Source: JBBRGK01 sp036741355 (lineage in GTDB: Bacteria; Chloroflexota; Dehalococcoidia; CAUJGQ01). Taken from it: 10,096 nt of DNA. Position numbers and translations under genes: made by a program. The notes beneath the pieces were generated by a model that did no database searches, had not been told where the DNA came from, and saw nothing but the letters and a program-made list of their open reading frames with translations. The stretch covers positions 1 to 10,096 of the forward strand of contig DAINSK010000071.1 of NCBI GenBank assembly GCA_036741355.1, written 5' to 3'. Shown in pieces: positions 1-5,530 of the stretch (position 1 is the stretch's first letter; every line of letters begins with the position of its first letter).

Positions 1-77
1 ACGAGGCGTCGACACTTGCCGTCTCCGGGGAGGACGTGCTTAGGTAGTGAAGAGCGAGAAAGGAAATAAACGCTCCG

Positions 78-1088
78 ATGGTCAACGTACTTCTCGCGCT
101 GCCGCTGAGTCAGGAATTCGTTGACAGGTTGGAGGCCGTGGCACCCGGCGTCCACGTCATCCACGCGACGCCTTTGCTGCGTCAGTTGATCCGCGGCGAC
201 TTGCCCGAAGACCCGGTGGTGGTTCGGCGGGCTGAAGACGAAGCCGCGGACTTGTTGCCACAATGCGAAGTGCTGGTTGGACTGGCGCGATTCCCGGCCC
301 GGGCGCTGCAATGGGCGCCGAATCTTCGCTGGATAGCGGCGACCAGCGCCGGTGTGGACAAATTGGCACCGGAGGTTGCCGAGCGGGTAGTGTTGACCAA
401 CGGTACGGGTCTTGGTGCCGAGCCGATCGCCGAACACGTCATCTGCAGCCTCATGATGCTGTCGCGCGGATCGCAAGTATACCTGCGCCAACAAGTCGAG
501 CATAAGTGGCAACGGGGATATCAGGCGCGCGAGATCTCCGGCCTGACAATGGGCGTCATCGGTATGGGCTCCATCGGCCGCGCCGTGGCCAGACGGGCGC
601 GGGGGCTTGGAATGCGGGTAATCGGCGTGCGTCGCTCGGTCGATGGACTGCAGCAAGATCCGGACGCCGACGAGATGTGCCCTCCCTCGAACCTGGAGCA
701 CGTGCTCTCGAACAGCGACGCAGTCGTGCTGGCGACGCCGCTCACCAGCGAGACCAGGAAGCTGATCGGTGCGCCGCAGTTGGCGGCCATGAAGCGGGGA
801 GCGATCCTGATCAACATCGCACGCGGCGCCGTCGTCGACGACGGCGCGCTCCTGGATGCGCTCAACAACGGTCACCTTGGCGGCGCGGCGCTGGATGTAT
901 TCGCCCCGGAGCCGTTGCCCGCCGACAGCGCGCTATGGGATGCGCCGAACGTCATCATCACGCCGCACTGCGCATCGAGCACCGATCGCTATGACGAGCG
1001 CGTTTCCCAGCTCATGTCCGATAACCTGCGCCGCTACGTCAACGGCGAACCACTCCGCAACGTGGTGGACTTCAACAGGGGATATTGA
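78..1088 (+). CDS. D-2-hydroxyacid dehydrogenase, probably NADP(H)-preferring
   Basis: This 336-residue protein has the architecture of cytosolic D-isomer-specific 2-hydroxyacid dehydrogenases, which interconvert 2-oxoacids and D-2-hydroxyacids with a nicotinamide cofactor. The dinucleotide-binding glycine motif GMGSIG is at residues 162-167. The catalytic set is complete: Arg249 in NIARG, Glu278 in APEPL and His297 in TPH. At the end of the second strand of the cofactor fold the sequence reads VIGVRRS (181-187), with arginines instead of the acidic residue typical of NAD-specific members, so NADP(H) use is inferred, as in glyoxylate/hydroxypyruvate reductases. The length is normal for the family. 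The ATG is preceded by GAAAGGA ending at 64, a rather long spacing of about 13 bases. The gene converges on the next one and has no operon partner in view. The exact substrate cannot be read from the sequence. Confidence 0.93.
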   Translation: MVNVLLALPLSQEFVDRLEAVAPGVHVIHATPLLRQLIRGDLPEDPVVVRRAEDEAADLLPQCEVLVGLARFPARALQWAPNLRWIAATSAGVDKLAPEVAERVVLTNGTGLGAEPIAEHVICSLMMLSRGSQVYLRQQVEHKWQRGYQAREISGLTMGVIGMGSIGRAVARRARGLGMRVIGVRRSVDGLQQDPDADEMCPPSNLEHVLSNSDAVVLATPLTSETRKLIGAPQLAAMKRGAILINIARGAVVDDGALLDALNNGHLGGAALDVFAPEPLPADSALWDAPNVIITPHCASSTDRYDERVSQLMSDNLRRYVNGEPLRNVVDFNRGY

Positions 1089-1106
1089 GGCGGGTGACAG
1101 ATACGG

Positions 1107-2690
1107 TCATGCGCCGCGTGCGCTAACGCCTTCCGAGCCGGAGGCCAGCGAACGCCGGCGCGATAGTCGCCACCGGCTAAGACCTAAGCGCATTCGACGG
1201 CCAGGCGGGCTGCGCCAGAAAATAGCGGTTGCGACGTACAGCGCCGGAAAGACGAAGACCGTTCCCACTACGATCGCGACCTCGAGCGGCGGATTGTTGT
1301 AGTACCAACCCTCGATCGCGGCGATCGACGTCGCGGTGTGCGTCAGCAGCCCGCAGAGGGAGAACAGCAGCGTTAGCCGTGCCCGAACACCGATGGTGAC
1401 CGCGCCCAGGCTTATCAGCCATAACAGATACCAGGGCTGGAACCAGAACACGGACAGCATCAAATACGCGAACATGACGGCGAACGCAGCGGCCGACAAG
1501 TCATCGGGTGAGCGCCGGTCGCGTCGTAACCACATCCAGCGTGCAATGAGCATGTACGCCATGGCAAAGAGCATCAGCGCCACGCTCTTGGTGATCACGT
1601 CCGAGATTCCGGGCGACGCGATCTTCTGGAGCATCTGCAGAAGCAGCGCCGGGGGAGAGTCGGTGAACTGCGACGCCTGGTAGCGAAGCGTCGTAAACGT
1701 CACCTGCCCTCGCCAGAATGGCGCATACAGCAGTAGGCCGATCAGTGCCGACACGCCGAGTGACTCGGCAAGCGATCGCCACTTCTCGCGTGGAGTCGTC
1801 AGCACTGCGTAGAGGATAAACACCGGGATCAAGAGGGCGCAGACAAACTTGACCAGCGTTGCAAGGGCGAGGACGGGAAACGCGGCGCGCCAGCGGGCGC
1901 GCATGCCGAGATAGAGGGCCAGCAGAGCCAGCCCCATCATGATCACGTCGTTCGCGCCGTTGCCCCCGACATAGAGCAGGACCAGGGGGTTCCAGGCGAA
2001 CAGTACGACGGCGCTCCACTCGAGCCCCGGTCGAAGAAACCGCACCGCGTGAAAGATCACGGCTGCAGCCAGACAGTAAAACCCGATCGCGAGCAGCTTG
2101 AACCCGATAAACGTCCAGAACGGGTCTCCATGCCCGAAGAGGATCGGCAACCCCGTCAAAACCGCCCAGGCCGGTCCGTACGGCGACGCAAGGTCGTACC
2201 ACACCACCTGCCAATAGCCATTGATATCGACCGCGAAGTGGTCGCCTGGATAGGCGTTCGGTGCGATGGTGAACGGGTTTGCGTGGTGAACCCAGAGGAT
2301 CCGGCCTTCCATCGCGTAATGGAATAGGTCGGAGTTCGTGGCGGGATACATAAGCAAGAACGTCAGTGCCAGCAGCGCGGCGCCGCCAAACACGAGCAGC
2401 GTCATATGCCGGCCGTGCATCTCCTTGGCCAGAAGATAGGCCGTGACGAAAACCGCCAGCATCGTGACGATCAAGAGGGTGTAGCGGATCGAGGTTCCGG
2501 GGCTGTGACCGATGATATCAAACAGGGAAAGCGTCTCACCCGGATAGTGCGACGCGAGTCGCAATGGGCGGACAAACCCGAAGATCGCAAGCAAATCGAG
2601 GGTAAGTAACAGGGCGACGAGTCGGCGCACGAACGTGATCCCTGGAGTGAGTGCGATCCCCGGAATGGTAGCCGCAGCGGCAGGCAACAC
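1107..2690 (-). CDS. Polytopic membrane glycosyltransferase, GT-C type (mannosyltransferase-like)
   Basis: This 527-residue protein is an integral membrane protein with about ten or more hydrophobic segments and a basic cytoplasmic tail (roughly residues 495-527). In the first long external loop it has NSDLFHYAMEGR (119-130) with Asp121, followed by NPF (138-140) and SPYGPAW (169-175). This pattern is seen in GT-C glycosyltransferases that use polyprenol-phosphate sugars, such as the DUF2029/GT87 and MptB-like mannosyltransferases. An acidic residue in the first loop is the usual catalytic residue in that fold. A role in cell-envelope glycan or glycolipid assembly is inferred; donor and acceptor are unknown. 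The start given is GTG at 2690 and has no clear ribosome site. An alternative GTG at 2630 (residue 21) has AGGGA eight bases upstream and would give 507 residues; it may be the true start. The stop lies 18 bp from the convergent dehydrogenase. Confidence 0.82.
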   Translation of the reverse strand: MLPAAAATIPGIALTPGITFVRRLVALLLTLDLLAIFGFVRPLRLASHYPGETLSLFDIIGHSPGTSIRYTLLIVTMLAVFVTAYLLAKEMHGRHMTLLVFGGAALLALTFLLMYPATNSDLFHYAMEGRILWVHHANPFTIAPNAYPGDHFAVDINGYWQVVWYDLASPYGPAWAVLTGLPILFGHGDPFWTFIGFKLLAIGFYCLAAAVIFHAVRFLRPGLEWSAVVLFAWNPLVLLYVGGNGANDVIMMGLALLALYLGMRARWRAAFPVLALATLVKFVCALLIPVFILYAVLTTPREKWRSLAESLGVSALIGLLLYAPFWRGQVTFTTLRYQASQFTDSPPALLLQMLQKIASPGISDVITKSVALMLFAMAYMLIARWMWLRRDRRSPDDLSAAAFAVMFAYLMLSVFWFQPWYLLWLISLGAVTIGVRARLTLLFSLCGLLTHTATSIAAIEGWYYNNPPLEVAIVVGTVFVFPALYVATAIFWRSPPGRRMRLGLSRWRLSRRRSLASGSEGVSARGA

Positions 2691-2730
2691 ATGCGGCTGC
2701 CCGCCGCTGAGCGAGTCGTAAAATGCCGCA

Positions 2731-2762
2731 GGCCGGGTGGTCTACGGCGCGACCACCCGGCC
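2731..2762 (-). terminator. Hairpin downstream of the small surface-protein gene
   Basis: GGCCGGGTGGTC (2731-2742) and GACCACCCGGCC (2751-2762) form a perfect 12-bp stem with an 8-base loop. Read on the minus strand, it follows the small surface-protein stop codon by about 35 bases, and TTTT appears about seven bases beyond the stem. It probably terminates that transcript and separates it from the glycosyltransferase gene. Confidence 0.55.
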
Positions 2763-2797
2763 CGTGAGTTGGGAAGATTGGATGACGGCGCGGTCTC

Positions 2798-3166
2798 TTA
2801 GGCCTTAGATTTGCCCTTAGCGTAACGTGCGAACAGGCCAAAGCCTACGAGCCCTGCACCGGCAAGGGCTATGGCCAGAGCCGGGAAGGTCACGCTATCA
2901 CCGTTGGCCGGTAGCGCTCCGGGAGCGGCCGCTGGCGTTGCCGTCTTGGCCGGGGCCGCTGGCGTTGCCGTCTTGGCCGGGGCCGCTGGCGTTGCCGTCT
3001 TGGCCGGGGCCGCTGCTGGCGTTGCCGTACGGGCCGGTGTTGCCTGCGCTGATACCCCCGTGGGGCTCGACGTTCCTACCGCCAATGCAATGATGAGGCC
3101 AGCCACGATGAGAGCCCCACCCGAGACGAGCAGCCATTTGCTCAAGTTCCTGGTCAGTGTTGCCAT
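2798..3166 (-). CDS. Small secreted surface protein with Ala/Pro/Thr repeats and LPXTG-like end
   Basis: This is a 122-residue protein of unknown function. Residues 1-40 look like a signal peptide: a basic start (MATLTRNLSK), a hydrophobic core at 11-30, and a plausible cleavage after VSA (38-40). Residues 42-82 are a low-complexity stalk built on the unit PAKTATPAA. Residues 85-90 read LPANGD, followed by a hydrophobic segment (about 93-113) and the basic tail RYAKGKSKA. That order matches sortase sorting signals, but asparagine replaces the usual threonine, so it may be a variant signal or simply a C-terminal membrane anchor. The start is chosen at ATG 3166 because AGAGGGGG lies just upstream on the minus strand and because it puts the signal peptide at the N-terminus; the reading frame is open further upstream to 3301. 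A cell-surface location is inferred; no partner is visible. Confidence 0.8.
   Translation of the reverse strand: MATLTRNLSKWLLVSGGALIVAGLIIALAVGTSSPTGVSAQATPARTATPAAAPAKTATPAAPAKTATPAAPAKTATPAAAPGALPANGDSVTFPALAIALAGAGLVGFGLFARYAKGKSKA
2928..3038. repeat. 27-bp tandem repeat array inside the surface-protein gene
   Basis: Three perfect 27-bp copies lie at 2928-2954, 2955-2981 and 2982-3008. A fourth, degenerate copy from 3009 to about 3038 has a 3-bp insertion and substitutions. Each unit encodes nine residues of an Ala/Pro/Lys/Thr stalk. All length changes are multiples of three, so the frame is kept. Confidence 0.9.
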
Positions 3167-3698
3167 AGCACCCCCTCTGTGTAGTTTGGCGCCGCCTTGC
3201 CACACGCCGTGCCCAACACACGATGCGGACGTCCGCGAGGCCGGCATTGAACGAGGCCACCGTGACCGCTTGGTTAAGGCCGGATATCGGACGCTACCCA
3301 TCAGGTCGCGACCGGGTGTCCGATCGTTATCCCCACGAAGTCACCGGCGGTATCCGCCCAATCCTGACCTCGTTGCCGGATACCGTTCTATTTATCGTAC
3401 GTAATGGCCCATACTGTCAATCGCTCAGCCTATGGGAATGTGCGATTTAGGCCCAAAGCTTGCGATTCTCACGCATTTTGCATACCTGGGCCGGCCGGCC
3501 TCCGGTTTGGCGGGAAGCACTTACCATAAAAGCATCACCCGACGGTCAGGGCCGCGGAGGCCCGATCTCACGATTCTCAGGTGGTTTTGCCGCTGTCACT
3601 GGGTTTCTGCACCCTGCAATCTGTAAGGCGTCAAGGCAATTGTTTCGGCCGCTATAGTGGGTGTATCAACCTAGGCGGATACCGATTAGGAGGCCACT
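3167..3698. other. Divergent intergenic region with inverted repeats
   Basis: No convincing gene is seen in these 532 bp; the short open frames lack ribosome sites and recognisable protein sequence. Visible structure includes ATCGGAC (3286-3292) pairing with GTCCGAT (3318-3324), enclosing ACCC/GGGT and the palindrome GGTCGCGACC (3304-3313). CGGTATCCG (3348-3356) pairs with CGGATACCG (3377-3385). GGCCGGCCGGCC at 3489-3500 is a palindrome. TATAGT at 3653-3658 resembles a -10 box for the Rieske gene, but no good -35 lies at the right distance. The Rieske ribosome site TAGGAGG is at 3687-3693. Confidence 0.5.
3391..3420 (-). promoter_or_regulatory. Candidate sigma70-type promoter for the small surface protein
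   Basis: On the minus strand, a perfect TTGACA (3420-3415) is followed after 18 bases by GATAAA (3396-3391), four of six matches to the -10 consensus. Transcription would start near 3384 and give a leader of about 218 bases before the ATG at 3166. Inferred from sequence only. Confidence 0.45.
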
Positions 3699-5474
3699 GT
3701 GATTGCAACCGAGCGACACGAATGGGTGCGAGCCGCGTCCGTTGACGCGCTGGATACGGGCGGCTGCGTCGTGGCTTCGGTGGCAGGACACGCGGTGGCG
3801 CTATTCCGGCATGAAGGCGCCATCTATGCGGTGGACAACCGCTGCCCGCACATGGGCTTTCCTCTTAGCCGAGGCAGCGTCGCCGACGGGCTCCTTACCT
3901 GTCATTGGCATCACGCACGCTTCGACCTCGCCAGCGGCGGAACGCTGGACCCGTTCGCCGACGACGTTCGCAGCTACCCGGCGAAAGTCGAAGGGAGCGA
4001 CATTTTTATCGACGTAGCGTCGAAAGACGACGGCGCCGGCTACTGGCGGCGCCGCCTCGCCGAAGGCATGGAGCAGCAACTGTCGCTGGTTATCGCAAAG
4101 GCGGTGCTGGCGCTGCGTGCGGCAGGCGTGCCGGGGTTTGAGATTGCTGCGCTCGGGGGAGCCTACGGTCTGCGCAACCGGCGCAATGGTTGGAACACCG
4201 GTATGACAATCCTCACGGCTCTGGCGACGGTGCTTCCGGACCTGGACGAGGAGGACCAGCCGGTCGCGCTGACTCATGGCCTGCTTCGCGTGTCTCAAGA
4301 CTGCGCCGGTCAGCCGCCCCGGTTCGTCGTCGGTCCCTTGCCGGACTCCGGCGTGCCTTTGGACCGGCTGAAGACGTGGTTCCGGCGGGCCGTAGACGTG
4401 CGCGACGAAGAAGGCGCCGAACGCGTGCTGCAGACGGCGATCGCGTCCGAGGCGCAAGTTGAATCGGCGCTTGACATGTTGTACGCCGCGGCTACGGACC
4501 ACTACTTTATCGACGCCGGTCACGAAATCGACTTCATCACGAAGTCGGGGGAATACCTCGACCACGTGGGCGCCGACCAGGCTGGGGCGGCGCTTGGCAG
4601 CCTGGTTCACAGCCTCTGCGAGGCGGATCGCAGCGAGGAAGAGTATGCCTGGCGCTTTCCGATCGACCTCGCGGCGATCGTCGATCCGGCGATCGCCGCG
4701 CTCAACTCCTACTGGCCGGATTGCGGCGATGGCGTGGTGCGTGACCTCCATGGTCTGGCCGAGTCGCTGGTCGGCGATGATCCAGGTCTGGCGGTCGAAT
4801 CGCTACTTGCCGAGCTTCGTGCCGGCGCGTCACCCGCAGCACTGGGTCAAGCTATCGCCTATGCGGCCGCGCTGCGCCTGGCGCGCTTCCCCACCAGCAA
4901 CGAATTCGGCGACTGGGACACGGTCCACAACACCTGGTCGTCGTGTAACGCGCTGTATCGGGCCCTGGAGCGCCTTCCCTCGCCGGAACTCAGCAGAGGG
5001 CTGTTCCACGCCGCCATGCGACTCTACCTCGACCGATTCCTCAACGTTCCCGCCGCCCGCCTGCCAGACGATTCGGGATCGCGGGAATCACATCGGGAAG
5101 GGCAGCAGTTGCTTGACGAGTTGGGGGAGCTGTTCAGCCGCCAACAACAGGTAGACCAGGCGGCCGCGCTGGTGGACGGCTATCTCGCGAAAGAGCACCC
5201 GGACGAGCGGTTACTGGCGTGGTTGGGCCACTTGACGCTGCGCGAGGACGCCGGCTTCCACATGTACCAGACGCTGGAGGCGGGCATCCGTCTTTACCGA
5301 TCGCTGCGCGACGAAGGACAGACGCTCGCCGCGCGTCGCGTACTGGTAGGCGTGGTGCGCTACCTGGCTGCGCACGCGCCGACCGCGCGGTCGCTGAACC
5401 AGACCGTTCGTATTGCGATCCGTCTGCATCGGGGTGAGGAGTTGTTTGCGGACGGCGCCGAGACGTCTGTGTAG
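3699..5474 (+). CDS. Rieske [2Fe-2S] domain fused to a large helical domain of unknown function
   Basis: This 591-residue protein starts at GTG 3699 with TAGGAGG six bases upstream. Residues about 8-106 are a Rieske ferredoxin-type domain: Cys49-Pro-His51 and Cys68-His-Trp-His71 are the two cluster-ligand motifs, 16 residues apart, so a [2Fe-2S] cluster should bind. No signal peptide or membrane anchor is seen, so it is probably cytoplasmic and not part of a bc1/b6f complex. Residues about 115-591 look mostly alpha-helical and contain scattered histidines: His193, His268 and His275 (DHYFIDAGHEIDF), His304, His410, His437 and His521. They do not match the usual ring-hydroxylating oxygenase catalytic domain that I would recognise. 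A distant relation to questin-oxidase-like helical proteins is possible but is a guess. The natural inference is an oxidoreductase in which the Rieske domain passes electrons to the helical part. Part of its 3' end is repeated at 9836-10022. Confidence 0.85.
   Translation: MIATERHEWVRAASVDALDTGGCVVASVAGHAVALFRHEGAIYAVDNRCPHMGFPLSRGSVADGLLTCHWHHARFDLASGGTLDPFADDVRSYPAKVEGSDIFIDVASKDDGAGYWRRRLAEGMEQQLSLVIAKAVLALRAAGVPGFEIAALGGAYGLRNRRNGWNTGMTILTALATVLPDLDEEDQPVALTHGLLRVSQDCAGQPPRFVVGPLPDSGVPLDRLKTWFRRAVDVRDEEGAERVLQTAIASEAQVESALDMLYAAATDHYFIDAGHEIDFITKSGEYLDHVGADQAGAALGSLVHSLCEADRSEEEYAWRFPIDLAAIVDPAIAALNSYWPDCGDGVVRDLHGLAESLVGDDPGLAVESLLAELRAGASPAALGQAIAYAAALRLARFPTSNEFGDWDTVHNTWSSCNALYRALERLPSPELSRGLFHAAMRLYLDRFLNVPAARLPDDSGSRESHREGQQLLDELGELFSRQQQVDQAAALVDGYLAKEHPDERLLAWLGHLTLREDAGFHMYQTLEAGIRLYRSLRDEGQTLAARRVLVGVVRYLAAHAPTARSLNQTVRIAIRLHRGEELFADGAETSV
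5263..5449 (+). repeat. 187-bp block, full-length gene copy (copy A)
   Basis: This segment encodes Rieske-protein residues 522-584 and matches 9836-10022 at a constant offset of 4573 with no gaps. By eye there is one mismatch: T at 5423 against C at 9996, a silent change in an arginine codon. Confidence 0.95.
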
Positions 5475-5493
5475 CCCGCGTGCCAAATCCGTA

Positions 5494-5522
5494 TTGCTAG
5501 GCTTCGACGATTGCAGCATAAT
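5494..5522 (+). promoter_or_regulatory. Sigma70-like promoter giving a leaderless luxR-family transcript
   Basis: TTGCTA (5494-5499) and CATAAT (5517-5522) are separated by exactly 17 bases. They match the -35 and -10 consensus at four and five of six positions. Transcription would start about seven bases on, near 5529-5531, which is the ATG of the regulator. No Shine-Dalgarno sequence precedes that ATG, consistent with a leaderless mRNA. Confidence 0.6.
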
Positions 5523-5524
5523 CG
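5508..5524. promoter_or_regulatory. Palindromic candidate operator over the -10 box
   Basis: CGATTGCAGCATAATCG has 5-bp inverted arms (CGATT/AATCG) around a 7-bp centre and covers the -10 box of the regulator gene. Its core GCAGCATA (5513-5520) recurs twice upstream of the DUF4242 gene. It could be an autoregulatory site; this is an inference. Confidence 0.35.
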
Positions 5525-5530
5525 CTCGGT

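Noticed and set aside
2928..3008. Short regular repeats that could suggest a CRISPR array
   Set aside because: Repeats are directly adjacent with no spacers and encode an in-frame protein stalk.
3167..3301. Upstream extension of the surface-protein frame to 3301
   Set aside because: It would put 45 polar residues before the signal peptide, and the ATG at 3166 has a strong ribosome site.
3432..3657. Two short overlapping plus-strand open frames before the Rieske gene
   Set aside because: No ribosome site, no recognisable protein sequence, and mutually overlapping frames.
3653..3658. TATAGT as a -10 box for the Rieske gene
   Set aside because: No acceptable -35 hexamer at 16-18 bases upstream; TTGTTT at 3640-3645 is too close.
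3801..4751. Long minus-strand open frame of 316 codons opposite the Rieske gene
   Set aside because: It lies wholly inside a gene with a recognised domain and good ribosome site, and its translation is Arg/Val-rich with no recognisable motif. High-GC antisense frames are often open.
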